A stretch of DNA of 64,000 nucleotides, taken from contig NC_134988.1 in NCBI RefSeq assembly GCF_050947335.1, forward strand, positions 6,448,001-6,512,000, in the 5' to 3' direction. A program made the position numbers and the translations under genes. The notes beneath the pieces were generated by a model that saw only the letters and a program-made list of their open reading frames with translations, did not search any database and was not told the origin of the DNA. This stretch comes from Megachile rotundata. Lineage: Eukaryota; Arthropoda; Insecta; Hymenoptera; Megachilidae. Shown here piece by piece: positions 1 through 13,300 of this stretch (its first letter is position 1; the number at the start of each line of letters is the position of its first letter).

Positions 1-635
1 CGCGCGAAAATGTACGTACCGAGGGTAAAAGGGAACGAAAGAACGTGGCTGGAGGGTAAAGAACCACCATATCGCCGCTATCGCCACCCTACCATTCCCT
101 AACCGTCCATAGCCCCGCCATGCTTCACCTCACCCTATCTGGAGCTTCGTCCAGGCTACGCCGCACCAACCTTCTCCCTCCTCCGGCTTCCAATTAAAAT
201 CGTTTCGTCCATCACCGGCCCTGTATTCTCTCCTTCGTCTAGCCTCCCCGGCCGACTAAACGCCCCACCATTTTTCAAGATTTTCCTCTGACGTCAGCAA
301 ACCAACCACCATAACACGTTCGAGGGACTCGCGTTCGTGAGGCACTGGTATCGGACCGAGGTTTCAGATGTAACGTCGTATAAACCTATACACACTTTAT
401 TTTAGTAGAAATTATATATATTATGTATATTATACCTTGATTTTATGTATGTAATACATTGATTGTATGTACATATAGCTATCAGATGATGGCTTCAAAT
501 GATGTATTATATAGAGAGGTACATATTGGTACTCTAATATCAGGTACAGCAGTGTCTGATATGAACTATACATATATATGTTGATAGTATACATATAAAG
601 TATATACATTGTCTGTAGTATACACTAATAGTAAA
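1..635. other. Unassigned sequence, no gene recognised
   Basis: Positions 1-360 are GC-richer, then the sequence turns AT-rich with TATATA-type tracts. No exon or RNA gene was recognised; an unrecognised exon or upstream teneurin intron cannot be excluded. Confidence 0.5.
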
Positions 636-693
636 CAATTGTCTACTAATAATAATACTATTATATAATAATACTATTATTAGTAGACAATTG
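636..693. repeat. 58-bp palindrome with 19-bp perfect arms
   Basis: Left arm 636-654 (CAATTGTCTACTAATAATA) is the exact reverse complement of right arm 675-693. The AT-rich centre is itself nearly self-complementary. It could extrude as a cruciform or be the relic of inverted element ends. Confidence 0.85.
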
Positions 694-779
694 TGTATAT
701 ACAATTATGGTCAGATGGTGGCCTCAAATATGGCCTACAGAATTTTCCATTTCCTCACATTATCAAATTTCCAGAGTCC

Positions 780-1370
780 TATATTTCCGAATTCCCCAAA
801 TCCCAAGTGTTCAAATTTCAAAATCCCCAAATTCTAAATATTCAAAATCCCAAATTCCCCAAATCCTAAGTCCCCAAATCTCATAGTTCCCAATTCCAAA
901 TTCCCCGAATCTCACAATCTTCAAATCCCAAATTCCCAAGTTCTAAACCTCCCAAGTTCCAAACCTCCCAAGTTCCAAACCTCCTAAGTTCCAAACCTCC
1001 CAAGTTCCAAACCTCCCAAGTTCCAAACCTCCCAAGTTCCAAACCTCCCAAGTTCCAAACCTCCCAAGTTCCAAATCTCCCAAATTCCAAATATGCCAAA
1101 TCCCAAATTCCCCAAATTCCAAATATGCCAAATCCCAAATTCCCCAAATTCCCCAAATCCCAAGTCCTCAAATCCCAAATTCCCCAAATCCCAAATTCCC
1201 CAAATCCCAAATTCCCCAAATCCCAAATTCCCCAAATCCCAAATTCCCCAAATCCCAAGTCCTCAAATCACTAAATCACAAATTCCTAAACTCCTACCTC
1301 GTCAAATCTCAAAAATCCCCAAATTCAAAAATATTAAAATAAACAAACTTACAAAAATTCCTAAATTCCA
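780..1370. repeat. Low-complexity array with two 16-bp minisatellite blocks
   Basis: About 945-1085 consists of the 16-mer AAGTTCCAAACCTCCC, the same unit as the block at 25.5 kb. About 1095-1260 consists of AAATTCCCCAAATCCC variants, also 16 bp. Degenerate AATTCCC-type sequence flanks both. The open frames here are artefacts of the period. Confidence 0.92.
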
Positions 1371-3489
1371 CCCTATCAACTGTGTCACCCAAGTTCTCGA
1401 CCCAGAACCAACAACAATATCTCTTCCTTTTCCAGCATTTTCCCTAAAGAAGCCAAGCACCCTCGTTAGCCTACATCCTGCACCTCGATCGCAGAGGACC
1501 GCCTTTGACGTGGGCCATCATGCACATTTTGTCTTGGCAGATAAAAACGAAGGCACGGAAATAACGCGTATTCATTCGATAATATTTTCACAGGCGCTGC
1601 GTGCTCGTCCCGCTATCTCGAGGAACGTAATTATCTCACCACGAGCCAGGATATAATTCACATCCTGTGCCAGAAGCCCTTCCGGTAGCACGTTTCCAGT
1701 CGTTACGCGTCGATTTCGCCTTTTTATAGGGAGCACTTCTGGAACTTTTCCTAGCCGTAGTTCGAAACTTTGATCGACTTTGATCGGTTGCCTCGAAAAT
1801 TTACGGCTATTCACGTTTATTCGACGTTTTATTCGTTTTCGAATGGCTGTCTCTCGGTGCGCCTCCAAATATGAAAGGAAACTTCTTTGACCTACAATTC
1901 TACGCTGGGTGAAACATTTCGTTGGCTTATTTATTTAACAAGTTCGTAGTTTCAAATAAAATTGTATTTGACACTGATTAATTTCGCGATATATATTTCT
2001 GAATTTTGCAAAATTCATGGGTGCCGATTGTAGTTCATTTTGCTCATCGTTTGAACGTTTACTTGTTTAATATTAAACTTCATAAGTTATTTGAACTTTA
2101 CCCTCTTTTTGTATGTGGGCACAAACATATCATAAAGGCCTTAGACCATCTGCATGTGTATTATATAAACAATAAACTATTACATTTGAAATTACTACAT
2201 TTATTAATTATCAAATTTTATACACACATCCTAATAAAAATAACAACCAGTATAAAGATACAGAAAATATTAAACGTTAAGTAAAGTCTGTAGTGTAGTT
2301 TGACATACTTCGTTATTAATTTACCGCTTCTTCAATATTTGTTTCTGTAGTTGTACCAACAGAAAGAATAATATTTAACAAAGTCAAATCTTTAATCTTA
2401 ATGTACTAATATTAAATTATTAACTTGAATTTGAAGTTTACTTTTAGGTTATAAAACTCGCCATTGAAACAGTCACAGTAGCGTCACCTGGCGGCTGGCA
2501 TGCTGAATTAAAATACTCTTCGGATAAAAAGGAATCTATTCTACTAATTTTCTAATTTCTTATTATTATTTTCTGATTTCTTAAAATATTTTGTTATAAA
2601 TAAATATAACTGTTACGTTAAAAAAATATAACAGACGCTGACGCGAAAATTACCTCCATATTCCACATTACAATTTTATGGCGGTTTTGGTCATACTCTA
2701 TTTTCCTTAATTATCACGAGCCCTCCCTTCATTATTCCGGGGTATAAAAATGCACCAACATCACGCTTTCGTATCGTTTATCATAAAAAGAAGATCGCAC
2801 TATTCCGTGTCCCTATTACGTTCATTCGTTTCGGAGTTAGAAATTCACAGGGTCTGAATATTTTTCCCATCGTCCGATATAGTATTAATTCGTTCCGGTT
2901 CGAAAGCTAATCCCAGACACGAGACTGACTAACCCTTGTGTCCATTTTCTCCGTTCCGCTCTCAAAAATACGTCGATTCTGCCCCACCGATACGTGACTA
3001 GGGCTTCGAATCGTTTGCTGCTCCCCTTTGGAATGGCAGTAAACGTTGCTGTACGATGTTCCTCCGGTCCACGTTTTACTTCTGAACGATTTAACACGGT
3101 CCCACGATTCGATGGAAAAAATTAATTCGGCCATCCCGTCGATTTTATTCGATTCTGTCCGATACTGTGGGGTCACAACATCGACCGCTTTGCCATTTTA
3201 TTCCAACGTTCTTTATACATTCGGTACATTTAACCCTTGAGCGATGTGCCGTATCGATACGCATTGTATTACCATGCGTTGAATTGTTGCATTATCATGG
3301 ATTATGTAGAGTATGTACGATAAGTAGGGTAACAGTTGGTACGGGGTGGTAGCTTAGATGACTCTGAACAATTTTTTCCTTTGCGAAAATGCTCTACGAG
3401 GCTTCGTTTTTGAGTTATTAACGAAAGAGGACTATCAATTTATTACCAAGAGTTGGGTTACCATGTGTTTCATCACGCATTATTTGATA
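1371..3489. other. Unassigned sequence, no gene recognised
   Basis: AT-rich with a short GC-richer part (1440-1870). Open frames such as 1572-1868 (-) show no family similarity or splice context that I could support. Confidence 0.5.
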
Positions 3490-4690
3490 TGGCAAGTTTA
3501 GGTAATTCGCGTATTGAATTACCACGTGTCGAATTACCAAGCGTTGAATTACTACGTGTTATATCATCACGCGTCGAATTACCATGAGTTACATTACCAC
3601 GCGTGGTATTACCACGTGTCAAGTTATCACTGATTATATTACCACGTAGGGAATTACCAAGCGTTGTTTTACCACTCGTTGAATTAGCACGCATCGTATT
3701 ATCATGCGTCGAATTACCACGCTTCGAATTACCATGCATTATACCACCAAGCGTTGAATTACCACGCGTTAAATTATCACGTGTCGAATTACCATGAGTT
3801 ACATTACCACGCGTGGTATTACCACGTAGGGAATTACCAAGCGTTGTTTTACCACTCGTTGAATTAGCACGCACCGTATCATCATGCGTCAAATTACCAC
3901 GCTTCGAATTACCATGCATTATACCACCAAGCGCTGAATTACCACGCGTTGAATTATCACATGTCGAATTACCATGAATTACATTACCACGTGTCAAGTT
4001 ATCACTGATTATATTACCACGTAGGGAATTACCAAGCGTTGTTTTACCACTCGTTGAATTAGCACGCATCGTATTATCGTGCGTCAAATTACCACGCTTC
4101 GAATTACCATGCATTATACCACCAAGCGTTGAATTACCACGCGTTGAATTATCACGTGTCGAATTACCATGAATTACATTACCACGCGTGATATTACCAC
4201 GAGTCGAATTATCACTGGTTATATTACTACGTATTGAATTACCACGTGTTGTATTATTATGTATCGAATTACCTCGCATTGTATAATTACGTATCGAATT
4301 ACCACGCGTTGTATTGCTACGTATTGAATTGCCAAATGTTGAGTTACCACGCGTAGTATCACTTACATGTTAAATTACCACGCGTGGTGTCCTTACATAT
4401 TATATTACCACGTATTAAATTATCAAGCGCTGAGTTACCACGCGTAGTATCAATTACATATTGAATTACCACGCGTGGTGTCCTCACATATTGTATTACC
4501 ACGTATTGAATAACCAATCATTGACTCATCATGTGAAGCATTATCACATATATGTACTATTACAAGTTATACCACATGTTTCAACTACTACCATGCATTT
4601 TATTATTACTAATTGTATTATCAAGCATTGAATAACCACTGGTTATTTTACCACGTATCGAATGTGGTATATATTTCCACAAACCTTGCA
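3490..4690. repeat. 15-bp minisatellite with higher-order repeats
   Basis: Units like GAATTACCACGCGTT follow every 15 bp. Unit variants recur as longer blocks: the variant ATACCACCAAGCG appears at 3741, 3921 and 4116, spacings of 180 and 195 bp (12 and 13 units). Because 15 is a multiple of three, a 268-codon frame stays open on the minus strand (RGNST-like pentapeptides). Confidence 0.93.
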
Positions 4691-5639
4691 TATGTAGTAT
4701 CATGTATAGTATTATCTCCCATACATGTGTTCCACCCACTTCGTTGTCAAATCGAACCTAATATCGCCCGTTATTCCAACGTTCGCAAGGACTTTCCTCA
4801 AAAATCAAGCTGTTAATCCATCTCGCCACACCCTTGACTCGCACAAAGCGTGTCTCCACGTGTTGGCTAATCGTCGTCGGTAACAAGAGGCCGACAGATC
4901 CTGCCGATCCTCTCCATTCTAGTACTCGCGCCACACGAAACCGAAAGAAAGAAGGGTACCTTCTTCAGGTACTCTCCGTAAGAACGATGGGTTTCGTCTC
5001 TAATAAATTCCATTAGACATGGGCTCTTGCTCCCGTGGTCCCTGATATTATGTTACGCGTTTTGACGTGGCGTTCTCAATGGACGTGCATCCATTACGTG
5101 GCCCGGTGCGACAACAACCGTCAAAGTGAGGCTCATTCACCGAAATCCTTTTCGGGTCCACTGGTCCCTGGAAGAGGACCCATGGTTCAACCCAACCGTG
5201 GATAATTCGATTCACCAACGACTCGGTCCTTGGCAACATGCTCGCATTTGAGAGCACGAGACTCATCCTTGGTTTTGGATCACCTCCGGTAGCTCCGCCG
5301 GCTCTAGGCCCTTTGTCGAGGTTCCTGGTACTCTGTCTCTCTATCGTTGCTCTTTTTCTTCTCTTTGACGATCGGAAAGAAAAAAGATCCTCGAAGTAAC
5401 GACCGACACAATAACTACTCCCGCCGATCTATTAGGAAGAGTAACGACGTGCCGGCGGCGCCTTCTGCTTCGGTGCTTCCAGTGAGAACGTGCTTCTCTT
5501 CGTCTTCTACGCTCTGATAGTACTGTGGGATATGTACGGTAATGTACGCGTGGAGGAAACGATTTGTAGCAACTGGAACTACGCTGGGCAGGGATGGTGC
5601 CCTGAGAGTAGATCACGGACAGGGATGGGACGGGGTGTG
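4691..5639. other. Unassigned GC-richer stretch
   Basis: Noticeably GC-richer than its surroundings. It could hold a promoter or noncoding exon, but I see no coding similarity. Confidence 0.35.
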
Positions 5640-6754
5640 GGAGGGAGAGAGGAATTTGAAGATTTAAGTGTTTGGTGGTTTTTAAATTTAGTGTGTTAGA
5701 TATCAAATTGTAGATTAAGGTGTTTGGGAATTTAGAGGTCAGTGGTTTAGAAAATTGGAAATTTAGACATTTGGAAATCAGAAATTTAAAAATTTATATA
5801 TTTAGATTACAAATTGAAAAATCTGGAAATATAGTTATGGAAAATTGAGAAATTTGGAAATTTTCAATTTTAATAAAATATTCTCTAATTTTCAAAACTT
5901 TTGACTTAATTAAAATATTTTCTATTTTACGGTGAAAATTTTAAATCTAAAATTATTTTGTAATTTACAATTAAAATTTGAAATATAAAATACATATTGT
6001 TTGATTTATAATTTAATCGAGAAATTTAAATTTAAATTATAAATTGTTTAAAGTGCAATATATTTTTTAAATTTAGACTTGTTGAACAGCATCAGCATAA
6101 GGAATCTGTTTCATCTTAAAAACCTTTAACCCAGTGGATTAGTTTATTGTGTCGAGTGGTAGCAGATCTGAAGAGTGTGTTTACACAACGCATATTTTTA
6201 AAGCTCTCAGTTTGTAGATTTTAGCTACCACATCTTCAAACATCCTCGGAAATACTTGACGGTAGAGCTTTGACCTCCATTCCAATAAAATGAGAAATCA
6301 CTGCGTCTTCTATTTTCTTTGATAATACTGTGGCGAACGTGGAGTAGATTTCCCTAGGGAAAATGGCAAATTTATTTGGTAAATTTTCGGAGTAATAATC
6401 TTTCACTTGTTAACGAATTTGAAAATTTGTGGATTTGGGAATTTTAAGGAATTTATATAGTTGGTAATTTTTTTATTTAAGAAATTTAGGAATTTTAGGA
6501 ATTTTAGGAATTTTAGGAATTTTAGGAATTTTAGGAATTTTAGGAATTTTAGGAATTTTAGGAAATTTAGGAAATCTAGGAAGTTTAGGGACTTCAGGAA
6601 ACTTTAACAATTTAGGCAATTTCGAAATATTTTAACAATTTAGCAAATTTCGAAAATTTTGGAAATTATGGCAGTTTAGGGATTTGAAATTTAAAGAATT
6701 TGAAAAAAGAAAAATTAAAAGTTTCAAATTCGCATAGATATTCAAGTGCCTCAA
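5640..6754. repeat. AT-rich low-complexity tract with a 9-bp array
   Basis: Degenerate GAAATTTGGAAATTT-like sequence. At about 6487-6580 the 9-mer AGGAATTTT repeats roughly ten times in tandem. Confidence 0.8.
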
Positions 6755-6830
6755 AAAAGATGCCTCATAGATGCTTCATAAATGCGTCATAAATGCCTCA
6801 TAGATGCCTCATATACGCATCACAAATGCC
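6755..6830. repeat. Short ~11-bp array (CATAAATGCCT-like)
   Basis: Six to seven imperfect copies of CATAGATGCCT/CATAAATGCGT in tandem. Confidence 0.75.
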
Positions 6831-7539
6831 ACAAAAAATTGAAGACAATGTAACAAAACTATTGTTTTCTTAAATCAAACGAGCTCTATGTTGCACTCAA
6901 TTATTCCAATTCCCCTCATTATATCGCCATGCATCAAACTCTCAAAAGCGCAAGTCCACTCTACCACTAGAAAAACATCAAATAACCAGCAAACATAAAT
7001 CCCTTCCGGTATCGTTCACTGAAATTTGCAGGCGAATATCCGGAAGCGATCGTACGCCTACTCTTCCCGTTTCCACGCTGCGATACAAGGCCTCGCGATA
7101 AAAAAAAAACCTATACAACTGGCCGATTAAACGAAGATTGGAAAAGTCTTTTGTCATCGTAAAGGGTTGATGCTTCTTCTCCGGCTCCGCCCTGCTCCTT
7201 CGTTCACGCTCTGGCTTCCTGTTGCGTGCTTCACGAAGAATGCTTAAGGAGGTTCTTTCGAAAAAAAGGTCCAGTTCGTTGGCTGATGGCGCAAAAAGAG
7301 CACGGACTCGAATTTCTTGACGGTCACCTTATCCGTTCGCTTTTTCCCTTTTTTTTTACATTGTGCTCGATACAATGAGGAAGGCCGAGGTGCTCTGAAT
7401 CCGACGACCAGGCTTATAATCGACTTAAAGATGCCGGCAACTGCTCCACTTTCCGTATCGACTTCGAGGAAATCGAGAAATTAATCGATAACGTCCTTCA
7501 GACGATTCCAAATCAAATTAAGTTTACAAGATACACTTT
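6831..7539. other. Unassigned sequence, no gene recognised
   Basis: Mixed AT-rich and moderately GC-rich DNA without a recognisable exon or repeat. Confidence 0.45.
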
Positions 7540-8420
7540 TATGCACCGTGAGGCCACTATTTTACATTGTGAGGACATTCTTTCCTCCAATAAAACTGCC
7601 ATTTTGCATTTCAGTGTCTTTGTATTCCACTGTAATCTCGTTATATTGCACTTTGAGGTCACTATGTTGCATTGTGAGGCCGATGTTTTTCGCAGTATTG
7701 CATCTTAAAACCATGACACAGCTTTATGCAGTGTATTCAAATATGTTGTGTTATCAAACCACTCGAAAACATAATGAAGCTATTGTATTGCACCGTAAGG
7801 TCACTTACTATGGCATGAGGCCACTGTATTGTGTCATGAGGTCACTCTATTATGTCATGAGGCTACCGTATTACGCTGTACAGTCGCTGTATTACACTGT
7901 GAGGTCATTATGTTACATTGTGTAACTCCAGTATTGTGTTATACTAAATATAGAGTTCATTATGTTACATTGTGTAACTCCAGTATTGTGTTATACTAAA
8001 TATAGAGTTCATTATGTAACACTGTGTAGCATCATAAACTGCCAAACATTAGGGAAAGAATATACTGCACTGCAAAACCACTGTATTGTATTGTCAGGTC
8101 AACTTATTGTGTCTCGAAGTCGTTATATTGCATCGTGAGGCACTTGTTGTAATCTATACTGTATTTTAAAATCATTGTGAAGCACTGTGTGCCATACTGT
8201 TTTGTATTGTGTTGGTGAACTATCGTATTGAGTAGACAAGTTATTATATTGCGTCGTAACATCATTATATTATTTTCATGAGGCCACCGCAGTGTATTGC
8301 ACAGCCACTGTGTAGCATCATGAGGCCACTATATTGTATTTTACATTGATTACACTTCACATTACTGTGCCTTGCCTTGACTGTAATGCAACAATGAAGC
8401 CATTATATTATATTTTGCAG
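7540..8420. repeat. Degenerate GAGGCCACTNTATTG repeats with a 52-bp duplication
   Basis: Imperfect short units (TGAGGTCACTATTTGCATTG-like) recur through the stretch. Within it a 52-bp segment containing TGTAACTCCAGTATTGTGTT (7921 and 7973) is duplicated almost exactly in tandem. Confidence 0.75.
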
Positions 8421-9369
8421 TCAGTGACTTTGCGAAAAGCGGTTTAAAAAATGTTGAAGTCAGAGGTAGTTTTCAAAAATAACATCAATCCGGTAAATAA
8501 AATATAAAACGTGACTCTGAATTATTGATTAACCTATGTAGGACAGCCAAACAATAAAATACGGTAGCAATAAAAGATATACTGTATAAATATTTCCAGT
8601 TATCTTTCAAAGCACCGAAAGGTGGATAAATATTTACTTTCATAGTTCAAGCGTCACAGATACACCGTAACTCAAAAAAATAAAGGGCTTCTATATTTCA
8701 TTTGAAAAAGGACGCGATACAATCGCAGTTAGTGGCACAATTTTCTAGAAAAAGGGATCAGGGCTGTGACATCGAAATGCTTCAAAGGGTGAAAGGGACA
8801 AAGGGGTGGTTTCAAAAATTTTTACGCCGCATCGTTGAGCAATGAAGAAGGCTCGCAATTCTGGGTCACTTCTCGCGATAATCCCTGTAACAACGAAAGA
8901 CTGGTCGTGTGAAACGTGCCTAATCGCGAAATCGGCTCAACCCCTTTTGCCCCGGTTGAAAACCATCTGGCCACCTGCCCAGGATTACGCGTAGGTATTG
9001 TGCGCCATTGAACCTTCAAGAAGACCTGGTTAGATAATCTATACCGCAACGTTAGTTTTACATTAGGTCGACTTACTCGCGTTTTCATAATCTTTCCACA
9101 CGACTATTCAATACTTACATCTAACAACATCATTCGATACTCATAGTTTTCTCGAAGAAAAGCTGGGCCTTACAGAAAGGAGTTACAGATTATAATTTTG
9201 ACAACTCTGTTACTGAATTATTTTATAATAACTTGTTTAGTTTACAAGTTTACACCCATTGTGGATATTAGTAGGTTACAGAGTATCGTACAAAATTTAT
9301 ATGAACCACTTAGAACTATGGAATATTAATAATTAGATGGCCTCATAGTTTTGTGCGAGTGGTAACGAC
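8421..9369. other. Unassigned sequence, no gene recognised
   Basis: The open frame at 8822-9088 (-) has no recognisable similarity. Confidence 0.45.
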
Positions 9370-10060
9370 AACATCCTAAAGTGAATAATTCTTGAATTCT
9401 AATCCGTATATTTTATTGTATGTTAGAACCGAGTATCGTCGGCCTCAAAGCATTAATTAGGTGCCTCAAGCCCACCTGAGGCTCGATACGTTGACCGTAA
9501 AGCTTGAAAAAGTGTATGAACGAATTATTATTTACTTGTTACACAATAATTTATAGAATTGTTAGTTGTCTTTTGCCTGAAACATGGGACGTGATGTATT
9601 AAATAAAATTGTTATGATGCTGTGTAATATAATATTGAAATACGCCACGTCTCGCTGAAAATCTGTCAAACACCCTGTACATCACCACATATATAATTTT
9701 TAACAGTTATAATACACGATAACACTGTAAAGTTACTAATTTTTAAATTGGAAATACTACATCATGCGTTAAAACTGAGTGTCGCCGGCCTCAAGATGTC
9801 AACTTGATACCTCAAGGCCACGTAGTGCTCAGTGCATTAATCATTAATCTCGAGAGAGTGTATGAAAGGAATATTATTCATCTATTTGACAGTAATTAAT
9901 AATATTGTTAGTTGCCTTCTGTGTGAAACGTTTAGAGACATATTTGCTGAATCGCTATGATGCCACAAAATTTGAGGATAAAACACTCCGAGACTCGCTG
10001 GAAATCTGTCAAACACCCTGTACGTCACCATAAATATCATTTATAACAGTTACATTGCAC
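9370..10060. repeat. Tandem ~343-bp duplication upstream of teneurin exon A
   Basis: Two diverged copies share GAGTNTCGYCGGCCTCAA (near 9430 and 9778) and AATCTGTCAAACACCCTGTA (near 9660 and 10003). The second copy ends about 80 bp before the exon. Confidence 0.8.
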
Positions 10061-10140
10061 GATGCCGCGAATTCAGACGAGGAAAATAAAGATTGTTATT
10101 GAACAGTCGGCCTCACAAGCAAATGTTTTCGTTGTTACAG

Positions 10141-10323
10141 GGTGTTTGCTGGACAATTCGGCGCCGCGGGGCCCGCCCGATGTGCCACCCCGTAACCCTA
10201 CAATGAGCCGAGTGAACGGAAGATTGCCAGGAAGTCATACAGCCAGCGATCACGAGCGTGATCCTGATCTACAGCCGTCCTGTCTCGTACGCACCTCGTC
10301 TGGCGGCTTCTACAGTATACCAA
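10141..10323 (+). CDS. Ten-a: Teneurin exon A: conserved intracellular motif
   Basis: Acceptor TTGTTACAG ends at 10140 and donor GTGAGT starts at 10324. The exon begins with the last two bases of a codon and ends with the first base of the next. It encodes the teneurin cytoplasmic signature with GPPDVPPRNPTMSR followed by PSCLVRT. Upstream in-frame sequence (from 10062) is intronic. An earlier exon supplying one codon base must exist but was not recognised in 1-10140. Confidence 0.85.
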
Positions 10324-13300
10324 GTGAGTCCTCAGGGTGGCTTAGTCAGATTTCAGGGGTAGAATTGGGGTCAGTGTGACGTTGGAGGATTAGGCGGAAT
10401 CACGGGTAGAATGGATGTACTGTACGTCTGCTGAGTTTGCAGCCGGGAGCTGTGTGAACCTTGCTGGAACAGGTGTCAACTTTCGAGATACGCGCTACTT
10501 ATGATCCCTGCACTTTCGCTTCTACCAAACTATTAAACTTCGAAAGGATTAAAGTATTTGAAATTTAGAACATCAAATTTAGGATTCAAAAATGTGAGAA
10601 GTTTCAAATCCTGAAAACTTCCTAAGTTGAAGGATGAAACAGTTTGAACATTGCAAAATAACTAAATTCAAAAATTTTTAAATGTATTCATGTAGAGGAT
10701 TCCCTATCTTTTCATGCGCATCTCCAAATGTTAAAAAGAATAACATTTGCGTTATAAAATATTTACTCTGAAGAATCTAAGAAGACTTCAAACAAACCGT
10801 ATCTACCAGATTTCAAGAATAATCAGTCTAAAACATCTCGTGTGTATTTGTATCGATAAGATCCTGGGAACCGCAGTTGTACTTTCTCGAAGTCCTGGAA
10901 ATCGGTCGATCTGTTTGTCGATAGGTCAGTTTGCTGACCAAGATCCAAACTTCTAGTGAAAAACAGACGAATAACATTTTCAATATTTGACGGGTAAAAA
11001 TGAAGAAAAGCTTAGAGGAGGCGTGTCTAGCGATAGTGTTCAGTGGAATACTATAAGACGGAGATCCTAAGTAAGAGAGAGGGGAAGAATGAGTGACATT
11101 TCTGACAAGGGTAGCAGAGGGCGTAATCAGTGAAGGGCAATGTGGGCGGGGGTGTGCGATAATTTCTTAAGCCATGGTTTCTATCTTATCGTCTTGCCAG
11201 GATTCTTAAGTAGCTGCAGGAAAAATTGTGACGTACAGTCACTGGCAAATCTAACATAGTTTCCATCGGGAAAATATAACAGTGATCAAATCTTCCATTC
11301 GTTGAATTTTAGGGATTTTTAGGAATTTGAAAATTTCGAATGGGAATTAGGAGTTTGGGGATTTGGGGAATTTTTATTGTATGGATATGAAGGTCTAGGA
11401 ATTTTGGAATTAGGATATTTGGGGATTTGGGGATTTTGGAACTTGGGGATTTTGGGAATTTTTGGGATTTGAGGATTTGGAGACTTAGGAATTTGGGAAT
11501 TTGGGAATTTGGGAATTTGGGGATTTTGGGAATTTTGAGGACTTAGGAATTTGGGGATTTTGGGGATTTTGGGGATTTGAGGACTTGGGGACTTGGGAAT
11601 TTAGGAATTTGAGAATTTGGGGATTTTGGGAATTTTGAGGACTTAGGAATTTGGGGATTTAAGGATTTGGGGACTTGGGAATTTGGGAATTTGGGGATTT
11701 TGGGAATTTTGAGGACTTAGGAATTTGGGGATTTAAGGATTTGGGGACTTGGGAATTTGGGAATTTGGGAATTTGGGAATTTGGGGATTTTGGGAATTTT
11801 GGGAATTTTGAGGACTTAGGAATTTGGGGATTTTGGGGATTTGAGGATTTGGGAATTTGGGAATTTGGGGAATTTGGGGATTTTGGGAATTTTGAGGACT
11901 TAGGAATTTGGGGATTTTGGGGATTTTGGGGATTTGGGGATTTTGAGGATTTGGGAATTTGGGAACTTAAGAATTTGGGAATTTGAAAATTTTGGGATTC
12001 ACAACTTTGGGGATCAAGATATTTAAATGTTTAGGTATCTGAGAGTTTAAGAATTTGAGGATCTAGGAATTTAGGAATATAGAGATTTGGATGTCTAGGA
12101 ATTTGGGAATCCAGAGTTTTAGAGATTTGTAAATTGGACAATTATAAAATTATAGGGGTGTAGTAATTTGGTGATTTAGGGATTGGAGGATGTAACAATT
12201 TAGGGGTTGAAAGATTCATGAATTTAGCAATTTAGGGATTTATCGATTACAGAATTAAATTATTTGGAGATATAAAAAGTTTAGGATATACGGATTTGGG
12301 AGTTTAGAAATTTATGAGTTGAATTTGAAATTTAGAAATTGTATCTAGAGATTCTGGGACTGGAGTTGGAGGAGTTGGAAGGAGAGGAGTAGATATTTGG
12401 AGGTTTAGGGAATTTAGGAATTTAAGAGTCTAGAAAACTGAAATTCAATAATTTTCGTATTGAAATTTAAGAACTTAAAGATATGAATATCTAGAAGTTT
12501 AAAATTTGTAATATGTAAAATTTTCAATATGTAAAATTACATTTGAGAAATGAGAAATTTTAAGATTTAGCAATTTGGCGACTTACAAATTTACAAATTA
12601 GTAAATTTGAAAAACTAGTAAATTTGAACAAATTTAAACGTGAAAGTTTGCAAATTTAACAATTCGAAAATTCGAAGCAAGTAAGAATTTAGGAATTTAA
12701 GAACTTAAAAGTTTCCACGTGTCCTTATCTAAAAGAAGCTTACGTTACACCCGGGTGTACCTGAGAAGTTCTTCTACTCTTCCAGAAGGATTTACCTCGA
12801 TTATTTATCGAAATATCTCGGTCGAAAGCTTCTTAGTTTATCTACGACGGGCAAGCTGGCTGCTAGTTACCTTCAGATTACGACCTAGTTAGTCTAGAAA
12901 TTTCTGTAATCGATAATACGCTTTAAAATAAGAAGCCTTTTACCGGAGTGCCTCAATAGTTCTCCGCCATGTTTCTTTTTTTAATCTTCCGAGCAGTTGG
13001 ATTCCATTTTCTTCTGCTTAACATATGTTGCTGGTTCATTTTATTCGCTTGGCATTTTAAGATTGATAATTTTCGGTATTTCTTGTATTTTTTCAAGATT
13101 TATGATGGACATTAGGAAGTGATGCTGTGAAGGTGTTATTTTGATTTGGTGAAACGTTGAACTCATTTTTTTGTTTAATTTTAGAGCTTCAATTTTGGGG
13201 TTATAATTGCTTCGAATTTGAGGGAGGTACATAGGTTAGGTTTTTAAGAAACCACTTAATTTGTTATTGTGAGATGTTCAAGTTTGCAAGTTTTTTAAAT

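Noticed and set aside
881..1258. Open frames with WNLGGLELGRFGT-type repeats on the minus strand (also 25476-26544)
   Set aside because: They are read from 16-bp minisatellites that stay open in every minus frame; no start context, splice sites or non-repeat coding sequence.
1572..1868. 98-codon minus frame rich in Arg
   Set aside because: No family resemblance; chance open frame in GC-richer spacer.
3473..4279. 268-codon minus frame with RGNST pentapeptides
   Set aside because: It coincides exactly with the 15-bp array and is explained by the period being a multiple of three.
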